Positions 7,860-16,415 are shown, counted from the first letter of the stretch. The stretch: DNA of 37,560 nt from a bacterium (GCA_035527515.1 DATLAJ010000135.1:1-37560), one strand, 5' to 3'. The notes: a model not told the origin generated them from the sequence alone. A program made the numbers and translations.

Positions 7860-8048
7860 TCAGGCCATTTTCAACCCGACGACCCAGAATGCAAAGGACA
7901 TCACAATGATCATTCCCCACAGCAAGCCTTTTCTGGGCAAAAACTTATTATCCTTCGTGAAGGCTGTGAAGATGAACACAATCGTCGAAGTAACCCACCC
8001 GGCGAAGCCTGCTACACACAATGCTGCCCAAATCTGAGACAATCTCAT
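7860..8048 (-). CDS. Small two-helix membrane protein, unknown function
   Basis: 62 residues with two hydrophobic helices (about 8-30 and 42-60) separated by a charged turn with TKDNKFLPRKG. It opens the operon with the flippase-like gene and tatC, only 16 bases before the next start. A TAGGAG sequence abuts the ATG almost directly, which is tighter spacing than usual. I do not recognise the family; the hydrophobic pattern, spacing and strand make it a credible gene. Confidence 0.55.
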   Translation of the reverse strand: MRLSQIWAALCVAGFAGWVTSTIVFIFTAFTKDNKFLPRKGLLWGMIIVMSFAFWVVGLKMA

Positions 8049-8210
8049 TCTCCTAGCGCAATCAGGGAGAGAAACGCACCCGGCACATCCAGTATGACGC
8101 AGAAGTATATGTGCCCGCCGCCTAGGCTGTCAAGAAGTGTGGGACTCCCCAATAATCAGATTGAAGAGGGGAATGTTGCGGCCGCGTCGGGGACGGGGCG
8201 CATGGGATTC

Positions 8211-8253
8211 TGCCCGAAAGGGCACACCACAGGTAGCCGCAGGCGTCAGCCTG
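8211..8253 (+). repeat. GTAG-type REP-like unit, copy C forward
   Basis: TGCCCGAAAGGGCA hairpin (8211-8224), linker, GTAG (8233-8236), then CAGGC-GTCA-GCCTG hairpin (8240-8253). It is nearly the same as 1313-1353. Confidence 0.68.
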
Positions 8254-8292
8254 ACGGTAAAAGAGAGCTCCTATGCCGCGAGGATAACCCTC

Positions 8293-8339
8293 CCGTTGCA
8301 TTGCATGCACGGCTACCCACGGTATCCCCTGTCGGGGAT
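8293..8339 (-). repeat. GTAG-type REP-like unit, copy C reverse
   Basis: On the minus strand: perfect ATCCCC-GACA-GGGGAT hairpin (8339-8324), short linker, GGGTAGCC, then a bulged 7-bp stem (8312-8293). It is the inverted partner of 8211-8253 within the same element. Confidence 0.66.
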
Positions 8340-8586
8340 TGCAGCCTCGCTCCCTCATTTACACCCGCCAAGTAAAGGAAGCAGCAGTCCGGACTGCAAC
8401 ATGAACTCATCTATCTACGTGTCAGGCAACTTCAAGAGACAACTTCGCGCACGGTCAATCTGACTATTGGGGACTCCTCGGTCAAGGGTCGAGGCGAGAT
8501 TTACCTTGAGTTTTCAACCTCCGCTTACGATAAGGCTTGCCGGTTATAGTAGATTTTTTAGCTGTTGAAACAGATGAGGGACTGTT

Positions 8587-9420
8587 GTGCTGAAGACCTG
8601 GAACTACGGAGGGGTCATCGTCCTTGAGTTGGGCGGTGTTGTCAACGTAACTAACACGCGGAACATCTTCGGCCAGATAAAGCACTTGGTTGAGGACCCG
8701 TCCGTCCATAGGATCGTGTTCGACATGTCAGGCGTGCTTCGGGTTGACAGCTCAGGCCTCGGACTACTCGTCAGGATAGCCAAGACGCTCCAGGCGCACA
8801 ACGCGCAGCTGTGCTTGGCGGGCGTTTCAGGTCCAGTTGCAGAGGTTCTCGAGCACACTGAACTTGATCGTTTTTTCAAGATGGCCCAAGACGTCGATGA
8901 GGCGGTCGAGATGTTGGAGCGCGACTCAGGGTCAGGCCACGCCGGCAACTTCATTCCCGATCGCCGGTCTGGTGAGAATCTGGCGGATGGCTTCAGAAAA
9001 CTCCTCAGGTCCATCAGCCCAACGGTATCTGACGACGAGATCAATGATCTGATAGCGTCAATACAGCAGCTGGAGAAGTGGGAGAGCATGATGGGGCTTT
9101 TGGTCGAAGCTTATGATAAGGACCTTCTGGCGAAGGCGGACGAGATCGCAACCAAAAGACTCTCCGTCATACGTGAGGTTGCGATCGGTTTGAGCCACGA
9201 AATTAACAATCCCTTGACAGTAATCCTCGCGACGAGCGAGCTGTTGGAGAGAAAGCTCTCCGGCGGCGTCGAAAACGGCGTCCTACAACGACTCAGGTCG
9301 ATCCAGTCGCAGTGCGAGCGCATCAAGGAGATCGTGGCGAAGGTCTCGGCGATCGTTAAGCCCGTCTCAAGTGAATACTACTGCGGGATGAAGATGATCG
9401 ACGTCCACAAGTCTGCCTAG
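8587..9420 (+). CDS. STAS-HisKA protein without a kinase ATPase domain
   Basis: 277 residues. Residues 1-110 are a STAS domain of the anti-sigma-factor antagonist type, with VDSSGLGLL near 54-62 giving the usual phosphorylatable Ser. Residues about 190-260 are a HisKA dimerisation helix pair with GLSHEINNPLTVIL; the phospho-accepting His is near 205. The frame stops soon after, and no HATPase_c domain is present or recoverable in the 121 bases before the next gene. It may act as a phosphotransfer intermediate or need a partner kinase such as the one at 10737. GTG 8587 has GAGGG six bases upstream. The function is inferred from domains only. Confidence 0.8.
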   Translation: MLKTWNYGGVIVLELGGVVNVTNTRNIFGQIKHLVEDPSVHRIVFDMSGVLRVDSSGLGLLVRIAKTLQAHNAQLCLAGVSGPVAEVLEHTELDRFFKMAQDVDEAVEMLERDSGSGHAGNFIPDRRSGENLADGFRKLLRSISPTVSDDEINDLIASIQQLEKWESMMGLLVEAYDKDLLAKADEIATKRLSVIREVAIGLSHEINNPLTVILATSELLERKLSGGVENGVLQRLRSIQSQCERIKEIVAKVSAIVKPVSSEYYCGMKMIDVHKSA

Positions 9421-9559
9421 CCTGCGCCTCACTCCTCTGATATGACCGCACCTGCATTAAGGGTGCAGCAAGCGGCACCCCTTGTGATTTCATAGCGCCT
9501 TCGATCTTTCCTCATTTTCTCATGTCCATTCGTCCCCGTCCGTGGTTGAATCAGCTCTT

Positions 9560-10744
9560 ATGGAACGCATACCTCTGTCAAATGAGCCAGCAGGACTCAC
9601 CCGCGTGCTGCGGGTCATAACGCAGCTCTCTCGCGGTGGGGTCGAGGCGAAACTCGCGTCGCTTCTGCCGCTCTTGCGAGACCGGGGCTTTGATGTGGCA
9701 GTCTGCTGCATCAAGGAGGCAGGCTCGCTTGCGGGGCGACTCGCCCAGGCGGGGGCACGCGTTCACGTCTGCCGCGTTCGCTCGCGCCTCGACCCGGTCG
9801 GGATTTTCGGCCTCGCCCGGTTCATCAGGCGGCAGCAGACCGACATCGTCCACACGCACATGTACGCAGCGAACATCACCGGGACGCTCGCCGCGCGCCT
9901 CGCCGGCGCTCCTGTCATTATCTCGAACGTTCACAATGTTGGGAAGTTCCGAACGAGGCGCCAGGTTATTCAAGATCGGTTCGTGGCGCGTTTTCGCGAC
10001 GCAACCGTCTGTGTGTCTGAACGTGTGAAGCAGGACTATCTGGAGGCTACTGGTCTTTCAGGACGAGACATTGTTGTGATCTATAATGGTGTTGATACTG
10101 AGAGATTCAGGCCCCGTGAGCTCTGGCGTGCTGGGAAGCGCAGCCCAAGCAGCGAGGTGAGAGCCCAGCTTGGGATCGGAGATGACGAGCAGCTCGTGGT
10201 TGCTGCTGGCCGGCTCATCCCACAGAAGAGACCTGAGCTGCTGCTCTCGGCTTTTGCAATTGTCCATGAGTCGCAGCCCGGGACGCGGCTGTTGGTTCTT
10301 GGGAGCGGCGAGCTTCACGATTCGCTCGTCGAGCTTTCGAGAAAACTTGGGATTGCGCACGCCGTCATATTCGCGGGTTACCGCAAGGACGTGGCCGAAT
10401 GCCTTGCCGCCTCGGACGTATTTGTGTCATCCTCAGCAAAAGAGGGCTTCTCCAATGTGCTGTTGGAGGCGCTGGCCACGGGACTTCCGGCGGTTGTAAC
10501 CGACGTCGGCGGCAACCGGGAGGCGGTTCGGGACGGCCAGGAGGGATTTCTGTGCGAGCCGTGCGCGGAGGGGCTTGCCGAGCGAGTTGTGCGCATTTTG
10601 ACCGATGCTGAGCTTCGGAAGGAAATGTCGAGAAACGCAAGGAGCCGTGCGATGGAGTTCGGATTGGAGCGGATGGCGGATCAGACCGCGGCGCTTTATG
10701 AGCGGCTCCTTTCGCGGGGAATAGAGCGGGCGTCAGATGGATAA
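9560..10744 (+). CDS. GT4-family glycosyltransferase
   Basis: 394 residues with a GT-B fold. The N-terminal Rossmann domain has TQLSRGGVEAKLASLL near residues 15-30 and DIVHTHMYAANITG. The C-terminal domain has NGVDTERFRP, AAGRLIPQKRPELLLSAF and the E-x7-E donor-binding motif KEGFSNVLLEAL near 293-304, then GLPAVVTDVGGNREAV. GT4 enzymes are retaining transferases that use a nucleotide sugar to build polysaccharide or lipid-linked glycan; donor and acceptor are unknown. No Shine-Dalgarno separates ATG 9560 from an upstream GTG at 9542, so the start is uncertain. The stop overlaps the next start by 8 nt (ATGGATAA), so it is coupled to the histidine kinase. Confidence 0.93.
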   Translation: MERIPLSNEPAGLTRVLRVITQLSRGGVEAKLASLLPLLRDRGFDVAVCCIKEAGSLAGRLAQAGARVHVCRVRSRLDPVGIFGLARFIRRQQTDIVHTHMYAANITGTLAARLAGAPVIISNVHNVGKFRTRRQVIQDRFVARFRDATVCVSERVKQDYLEATGLSGRDIVVIYNGVDTERFRPRELWRAGKRSPSSEVRAQLGIGDDEQLVVAAGRLIPQKRPELLLSAFAIVHESQPGTRLLVLGSGELHDSLVELSRKLGIAHAVIFAGYRKDVAECLAASDVFVSSSAKEGFSNVLLEALATGLPAVVTDVGGNREAVRDGQEGFLCEPCAEGLAERVVRILTDAELRKEMSRNARSRAMEFGLERMADQTAALYERLLSRGIERASDG

Positions 10745-12659
10745 CACGTTTGTTTTTGTGGCCGATCTCATGCTGCGAGGATTGACCACGTTCTTCTACG
10801 AATTAAGCGGCATGTTTTTCTCCCACTTCATACAATTCATGTTCGCCGTCCTGATCCTCGTGATGGTCAACATCGAGCGCAAGCGGACACACAGTAGGGA
10901 GTACACCTATCTGACGCTCGGGTTCATAGTGCTGATGTCCCAGGAGTATCTCAACTGCTCGGTCTTGGGTCTGCGAGTGATCGCTCACCTCTCTCCGGTG
11001 GAGCAGTATTCCGTCCTGCTAGATAGAGTGCTGGAGCTTTTCGCGCTGATAATCCTGACTACGGCCTTTCTGTATCCGGTGACCAGGCGGAAGATGTTTC
11101 TGCAAAAGATCATGGTCTATAACCTTCTATCCGCTGTCGGTATATCGCTGGCGGTGTTTGTCTCGTTCCATTTGCAGCAGCCACCTGTCGCCTTCGCTCT
11201 TCACTGGGGTTGTTGGCTCATCGCATCTCTCGATCTCGCGCTTCTGGCTGCGATCGTGTTCTACACCCTACTTGCGGGACGCAAATCGACGTGGCTTATC
11301 GTCGCTGCCGCATTGCTGTGGGCATTCGCGCAGGCGTGCATATTGCGGAACGTTCTTGGGTTCGAGGGCCGAGATTCTACGCTTGTGATGCTCAGCGAGA
11401 CCGTCCCGATCTTCGTCTATGCGCTGCTGGTTCTCGCCATCTACAGGCAAATAGCCAGGCAATACATTAGCTTGCACCTTGCCACCCTGAAGAGCAAGCA
11501 GCGACTACAGGCGATTTTTGACGGCATAACTGATGGGATAATCACGCTGGACAAGAACCTGGGAGTCCTCAACGTAAACGAGAGTGAGCAGAGACTCCTG
11601 GGCCTTCCGGTAGAAGAGATAGTTGGCAAAAAGTGCCACGAGCTTTTCCAAAGAGGCGACCGACCATGCCCAAACTGCCCAGCGCTCACCACGCTCAGAT
11701 CAGGTAAAAAGGCCTCCGCGGCGTTTCATGCTCCGAGGAAGGAGGGCGAGGAACCCTCGTTCCTCGAGGAGGAGGTGTTTCCGCTCTTCAACCAGGAGGG
11801 CGAGGTCGAGCAGGTAATACTTTACATCAAAGACACCACCGACCGGCACAAAATCGAGGACCGCATGAGGTCGCTCGATCGCCTCGCAGCGGTCGGCGAG
11901 ATGGCAGCTCGGATAGCACACGAAATTCGCAACCCACTTGAGGCGATAAGCGGCTCCGCTGAGTATCTCGGCCAGACAGTAGATAGCGACTTGGTCAGGG
12001 AGTTCACCAAGATAATACGTGACGAGTCCAGGAGGCTTTCCAGCCTCACGAGGAATCTGCTCGACTACTCGACCCGCATCAACCTGAACCCCAAACTGAG
12101 CAACATCAACTACCTCGTAATGGATACCAAAAAACTCTTGAAGACCGAGTTCGACGAGGCGCAAGCAAAATTGAAGCTGCAACTTGACAGAGACCTGCCG
12201 GACACTCTCTTCGACCCCGGCCTGATCAAGCAGGTCCTGATAAACCTCGTAATCAATTCATTGGAGGCCGCGAAATCACCGGCCGTGGTTGTTTTGGGCA
12301 CGCGCCTCAATCGCGACGGGCTCGGCGTCGGCGGGGCAGAGGGCCAAGAGCCGGTGGTGAGCGAGTTTATGTCGCTTGGCCCCGCACATCAGGTCGTTGG
12401 AGACGACGGACTGAAGGCCCGGAAGCACATCGCAATATACTGTCGCGATTTCGGCAAGGGGATGACTGAGAAGAGCATCGAGACCATCTTCAACCCATTC
12501 GTTACGAGCAAGGCCAAAGGCTCTGGGCTGGGACTTGCCACGAGCGAGAGGATTGTCTCGGAGCACAACGGGATGATCGAGGTCTATTCGCGCCTCGGCA
12601 AGGGGACGCTCTTCGTGGTCAGGTTGCCGTTCATAAGGGATGTGAACAGTTTCGGCTGA
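10737..12659 (+). CDS. Membrane sensor histidine kinase with PAS domain
   Basis: 640 residues. About 1-235 form seven to eight membrane helices of a 7TM-like sensor. A PAS domain starts near 252 and carries a Cys cluster (CHELF about 301, RPCPNCPAL about 310-315) that could bind metal or respond to redox. HisKA has RIAHEIRNPLEA with the acceptor His near 395. HATPase_c has the N box LVINSLEA near 502, DFGKGM near 571, and FNPFVTSKAKGSGLGLA near 580-600. It should autophosphorylate on His for a response regulator not in this window. Start coupling to the glycosyltransferase suggests control of envelope glycans, which is inference. Its last 76 bases overlap the convergent gene at 12584. Confidence 0.94.
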   Translation: MDNTFVFVADLMLRGLTTFFYELSGMFFSHFIQFMFAVLILVMVNIERKRTHSREYTYLTLGFIVLMSQEYLNCSVLGLRVIAHLSPVEQYSVLLDRVLELFALIILTTAFLYPVTRRKMFLQKIMVYNLLSAVGISLAVFVSFHLQQPPVAFALHWGCWLIASLDLALLAAIVFYTLLAGRKSTWLIVAAALLWAFAQACILRNVLGFEGRDSTLVMLSETVPIFVYALLVLAIYRQIARQYISLHLATLKSKQRLQAIFDGITDGIITLDKNLGVLNVNESEQRLLGLPVEEIVGKKCHELFQRGDRPCPNCPALTTLRSGKKASAAFHAPRKEGEEPSFLEEEVFPLFNQEGEVEQVILYIKDTTDRHKIEDRMRSLDRLAAVGEMAARIAHEIRNPLEAISGSAEYLGQTVDSDLVREFTKIIRDESRRLSSLTRNLLDYSTRINLNPKLSNINYLVMDTKKLLKTEFDEAQAKLKLQLDRDLPDTLFDPGLIKQVLINLVINSLEAAKSPAVVVLGTRLNRDGLGVGGAEGQEPVVSEFMSLGPAHQVVGDDGLKARKHIAIYCRDFGKGMTEKSIETIFNPFVTSKAKGSGLGLATSERIVSEHNGMIEVYSRLGKGTLFVVRLPFIRDVNSFG

Positions 12660-15600
12660 CTGGGCCAGCCCCGCAGACCACCAAGCGTCGCGGACACCGG
12701 CCCATGTGCCGTCCATTTGCCGCTCGTGTCGACGTCAACCAGCCAGTAATCGTAGCTGACGCCCGCCTCGACGTTGCGGTCAACGAATCTGTATGAGGCG
12801 CCCGAGGCCGCCGTGCCCTCCGCTGCGATCAGATCGCCCACCTGCACGTAGTCGCTCGCGCCCGCAATCGCCCGATAGATAAGGAAGCCGGCGTTGTCGA
12901 TCTCGGCGCCCGTCTGCCAGCGCAGCACGATGCTTGAGCCATGCGGCCGCGCCTCGAACGACACGAGCTCGATGTATGTGCAGCCGTGATATTCATAGTG
13001 GTAGCCCATATCAACGGTGTTGATGTCTAGAAAGCCGTTTACAGCGGTCGAGTATTCCTCGTTGTCCGCTCCGCCGAATGGATCGCTGCTGGGGTCTCCG
13101 GCGTCGATACATAGACTCCACTGAGCCTCGGGCCATCCGGCGCCGTCGTTCTCCTGCTTCAGGAAATACCCGTCATAATTGGTTTCCCCACCTCGTGAGC
13201 AGAATCGTGGGTCATTGTCAATGTTCCCAGTGCCTGCCCAGCCACCTTGAACATCGGAGTATGTGACTGTAACAGAACCGGGGCCGGCGATCTCGTCGGG
13301 CGAATTGCCCCAAAGAATCGAATTCTTCACCTCGGGTTCACAATCAGTATCCGCGTAAACCGCACCGCCACCATTAGCATTCGAGGCGCTGTTGTCAGCT
13401 AGGGTGCAGTTTCTGATAATCGGTGAGGATGGGGCGTACCCTGAACCAGTGCCTCCTTTGGAGCAGTATATACCACCCCCAGCGCCCTCAGTATCACCAT
13501 CACCGTATTTCTCACCGGTTGCTTGATTCTGTTTGATGATGTTGTTTGTGATCGTCGGAGAGCTGTTGTCTAAGCAGCATATTCCGGCCCCGGCGCCGCA
13601 GGAGCGCTCTATGGAGTTGCTAGTGATTTGGTTGCTGTGAATCGTCGGCGATGACTGATAGCAGTATATGCCGCCGCCATATATTTCGGCCACGTTCCCC
13701 GCTATGATGTTGTTTTCAACGGTGGGGGAACTATACTCGCAGCAAATTCCGCCTGAGTTGCCAGTGATTTCGTTGCTTCTGATTGTGGGCGAACTTTCCT
13801 CGTTGCAGTATATCCCGCCCCCGGCGCCGCTGGAGCGCTCTACGGAGTTGCCAGTGATCTGGTTCTTCTCAATCATGGGCGAGCTGTTGTCCAAACAGCC
13901 TATCCCGGCGCCACACATTTCGGCCACGTTCTCCGCTATAGTGTTGCTGTCAATCGTCGGCGATGACTGATAGCAGTATATGCCGCCACCATAGCAGTAA
14001 GCGCTGCCGGAGGCCTCATTGTGTATGATATTATTCCCCGTGATCGTCGGATTAGAATAGGCGAAACAGGATATCCCGCCACCATGGCGTTCCGCGCAGT
14101 TGTGAGTAATCGTGTTATTTTCAATACTCGGCGAACTCAAATAGCAGCAGATTCCGGCACCCTCAGCACCTGATGTGTTCTCGCTGATGACGTTGTGTGA
14201 AATCGTCGCAGGACCGCTGCTGCCTAAGTATATGCCACCGCCGTAGCTATACGGCGATGAGCTTTCTGTTACGAGATTACTTGTGATAGTGTTGTTGGTG
14301 ATCGTCAGGTAATCGCAGGCGGCGCAGAAGATTCCGCCACCTTTATACCTGGCAGTGTTGGAAATTATGGTGTTGTTCTGAATCGACACCGAACAAGACC
14401 AGGCGCAGTATATGCCCCCGCCAGTCTTGTCGGGAGCACTGGTACTGTCTGCCCGGCCTCCTGTTATCGTAAACCCTTCTATCGTCAGGTCGTTCACCGT
14501 ATCGCAGTAGATCACATGATATGCGTCATCCTCCGCGTCAAGGATCGTTGTGTCTCGGTTCTCGCCCAACAGCGAGACCCAGCTCTCCATATAGAGGGGG
14601 AACGTCTCCCCGTTGTATGGGGGGGTTGAGGCGGCATAAGTGCCGGCCGCGACGTGAATGGTGACGGGTTCCGCCTCGCTGCCGGAAACAGTGTCAAGCG
14701 CGTGAGTGATTGTCTGCCAGGGGCCGTGGGTCCCGTCGTACGTCGGGCGCATCCCGTCATAAGAGTCGCTTCCGCTGTCCCCGTTCACATAGTAGCTGAC
14801 TGGGTAATCGCCTATGGCATACAAGACACCGTCAGGATTGACGCAATATAGCGTCCCATCCTCTCCAAGGGATGGACCGAGCATCCATCCCACTCGCCCG
14901 GCAATTTCTAATGACCAGAGCAATGTGCCGTCCGGCTCAATCGCCCATGCCGTTCCGTCATCGCCATTGCGGGTGCAAAAGAAGACAACACCGTCATCGT
15001 CGATTATTGGAGACGATGCGTGACTTTCTCCTGTATCATAGGACCATTTCAGGCTGCCGTCAGGCCATAAGGCGCTCACTTTGCCATTATAGTCGCCAAC
15101 ATAAACCACCCCATCCTCGCCTAGTGCCAAAGATGTATGGACCCGAACGCCGACGTTGTAGTCCCAGATGATCGATCCGTCGGCTGGGTCAACGGACCAT
15201 ACGTGACCGTTATACCCGGTCGGCACGTATAGAATGCCCTCTTCGTCAATGGTTACAGTAGCCCAGCCCATATTTGACTCTGAGATCTTCCACTTCTGGG
15301 TCCCGTCCGGATTGATGGCATAAAGCCCACCGCTGTAATACGAGCTGATATAGATTGTGCCATCTGCAGCCAGCGCTGGGCTGGCATCAACATCACAAGC
15401 AGCCGTGAAGGACCATTTCACGGTTCCGTCGGGGTTGAAGGCGTAGAGACGGTTGTCGACAGATCCGACATAAACTGTCCCATCCGCGCCGATACTTGGG
15501 GCTGAGCAAACGCGGTCTCCCGTGGTGTAACTCCACTTAAGCGTGCTATCACTATTGATAGCGTAGAACTTATGATCCCTTTCTCCCCCGACGTATAAGG

Positions 15601-15949
15601 TGCCATCTTGCGCCACTGCCGGGTCTGAGTAGTAGAATCCCCCGCCCGGGGCGTCATAGGTCCAATGCAAAGTGCCATCGGAATCGATGGCGTAGAACGT
15701 CCCCGCATAGGTACCCAAATAGACAATGGAATCCGGACCGATAGCCGGCGAACAGGCTACCTCTCCGTCGGTTTGGTAGGTCCACCTTATTGTGGGGCTC
15801 TTTGGTCCTCTGTGAGGACTGCGACCTGTATGTTTCGGGTTCATCTGGTGCATCGGCCACACGTCGTCAGCCAGGGCACCCGTCACCATGATCGCGAGGA
15901 CCGTGATCATGGTAGCGAGCGTCAACGTCATCTCTCGTCGTAAAAACAT
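12584..15949 (-). CDS. Large secreted protein: PQQ-like propeller plus parallel beta-helix
   Basis: 1121 residues. A signal peptide (about 1-27, ending GALADD) is followed by eight repeats of about 43 residues with DGTLYVG and YAINSDGTLKW patterns, forming a PQQ-like beta-propeller (to about 385). A DUF1565-like linker, YYVNGDSGSDSYDG, leads into a right-handed parallel beta-helix (about 440-960). Its coils repeat GGGIYC, SSPTI and NNTI(T/I), and Cys recurs at the same coil position. A fibronectin-III-like domain near 1000-1105 has VLRWQTGAEIDNAGF. ATG 15949 has AAGGAG seven bases upstream. No sorting signal is clear at the C-terminus. Probably a cell-surface or released binding protein; no enzyme site is recognised. 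Confidence 0.88.
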   Translation of the reverse strand: MFLRREMTLTLATMITVLAIMVTGALADDVWPMHQMNPKHTGRSPHRGPKSPTIRWTYQTDGEVACSPAIGPDSIVYLGTYAGTFYAIDSDGTLHWTYDAPGGGFYYSDPAVAQDGTLYVGGERDHKFYAINSDSTLKWSYTTGDRVCSAPSIGADGTVYVGSVDNRLYAFNPDGTVKWSFTAACDVDASPALAADGTIYISSYYSGGLYAINPDGTQKWKISESNMGWATVTIDEEGILYVPTGYNGHVWSVDPADGSIIWDYNVGVRVHTSLALGEDGVVYVGDYNGKVSALWPDGSLKWSYDTGESHASSPIIDDDGVVFFCTRNGDDGTAWAIEPDGTLLWSLEIAGRVGWMLGPSLGEDGTLYCVNPDGVLYAIGDYPVSYYVNGDSGSDSYDGMRPTYDGTHGPWQTITHALDTVSGSEAEPVTIHVAAGTYAASTPPYNGETFPLYMESWVSLLGENRDTTILDAEDDAYHVIYCDTVNDLTIEGFTITGGRADSTSAPDKTGGGIYCAWSCSVSIQNNTIISNTARYKGGGIFCAACDYLTITNNTITSNLVTESSSPYSYGGGIYLGSSGPATISHNVISENTSGAEGAGICCYLSSPSIENNTITHNCAERHGGGISCFAYSNPTITGNNIIHNEASGSAYCYGGGIYCYQSSPTIDSNTIAENVAEMCGAGIGCLDNSSPMIEKNQITGNSVERSSGAGGGIYCNEESSPTIRSNEITGNSGGICCEYSSPTVENNIIAGNVAEIYGGGIYCYQSSPTIHSNQITSNSIERSCGAGAGICCLDNSSPTITNNIIKQNQATGEKYGDGDTEGAGGGIYCSKGGTGSGYAPSSPIIRNCTLADNSASNANGGGAVYADTDCEPEVKNSILWGNSPDEIAGPGSVTVTYSDVQGGWAGTGNIDNDPRFCSRGGETNYDGYFLKQENDGAGWPEAQWSLCIDAGDPSSDPFGGADNEEYSTAVNGFLDINTVDMGYHYEYHGCTYIELVSFEARPHGSSIVLRWQTGAEIDNAGFLIYRAIAGASDYVQVGDLIAAEGTAASGASYRFVDRNVEAGVSYDYWLVDVDTSGKWTAHGPVSATLGGLRGWPSQPKLFTSLMNGNLTTKSVPLPRRE

Positions 15950-15973
15950 CTCTCTTCTCCTTACAAGTCTTTA

Positions 15974-16021
15974 GGGCGATTTGACGTTCCGTCGCGCTAC
16001 CGCTTTGTGAATCGCCCCTAC
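15974..16021 (-). repeat. GTAG-type palindromic repeat, unit 1
   Basis: On the minus strand GTAG is followed by GGGCGATT, a loop of about 28 bases, and AATCGCCC. The same foot and GGGC stem appear in the next unit (16032-16055). Confidence 0.5.
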
Positions 16022-16031
16022 AACCATATTT

Positions 16032-16055
16032 GGGCAGGGCAAGCACTGCCCCTAC
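16032..16055 (-). repeat. GTAG-type palindromic repeat, unit 2
   Basis: On the minus strand GTAGGGGCAGTGCTTGCCC, a compact hairpin (GGGCA / TGCCC) right after GTAG. It is tandem to unit 1 in the leader of the secreted-protein gene. Confidence 0.5.
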
Positions 16056-16196
16056 AAATCAAAACGACAAACCATGCAGTAAGGGGGAGTCTGCGGATGG
16101 ACTATCCGCGAGAGGAAAAGATGACAGGCGACAGGCTAGGCCCGCACCCTATCGTCGCTTCCGACTCTCCTTAACGCACTACATCCTTATATTAAC

Positions 16197-16226
16197 AAGA
16201 TAAGGGCAAGATAAACCGGTTGTCAA
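16197..16226 (-). promoter_or_regulatory. Candidate sigma-70 type promoter for the large secreted protein
   Basis: On the minus strand TTGACA (16226-16221), 18-bp spacer, TATCTT (16202-16197, 4 of 6). It would give a leader of about 240 bases that includes the two palindromic repeats. The 500-base gap to flgL supports a separate promoter here, but the -10 match is modest. Confidence 0.4.
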
Positions 16227-16284
16227 GCTGGTTTTTTCGGCCTGAAAGATTGGATTGACGGCCGTCGCACTCGACGGAGGCATC

Positions 16285-16312
16285 TTTGGAGTGCGGTGGC
16301 TTGACACCGCTT
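16285..16312 (+). repeat. GGAG-type REP-like unit (left of an inverted pair)
   Basis: GGAG followed by GCGGTG-GCTTGA-CACCGC, a perfect 6-bp hairpin. It pairs with 16416-16443 in inverted orientation. A related small hairpin, GGTGGT-GGCTCGAC-ACCACC, lies next to it at about 16317-16336. Confidence 0.6.
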
Positions 16313-16415
16313 TGATTGGTGGTGGCTCGACACCACCTTCTGATCAACAGCCCAGAAGGCTCTGAATGGGACTATTGCGCGCGTGACTGGCGATCGGCAA
16401 GGGCCGCGGCGAGCC

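Larger units (their letters stand above)
8141..8478. mobile_element. Short non-autonomous element with terminal inverted repeats (copy C)
   Basis: About 338 bp bounded by imperfect 24-bp terminal inverted repeats: 8141-8164 and 8455-8478 pair with about three mismatches. Inside are an inverted pair of GTAG-type units (8211-8253 and 8293-8339). It encodes no transposase. The right part (8401-8475) is homologous to 1583-1655 in copy A. It separates the leftward tatC operon from the rightward STAS gene. A MITE-like or BIME-like element is the best reading; no target-site duplication is obvious. Confidence 0.65.

Noticed and set aside
8137-8463. Possible 108-residue gene in element copy C
   Set aside because: It begins at the terminal repeat and crosses both hairpin units; no family resemblance.
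1200-8480. CRISPR array as an explanation of the repeats
   Set aside because: The units are few, widely spaced, in both orientations and without regular spacers.
16213-16237. Hairpin followed by six T on the plus strand, resembling a terminator
   Set aside because: No plus-strand gene lies upstream; the same bases supply the TTGACA box of a minus-strand promoter, and the stem has a mismatch.
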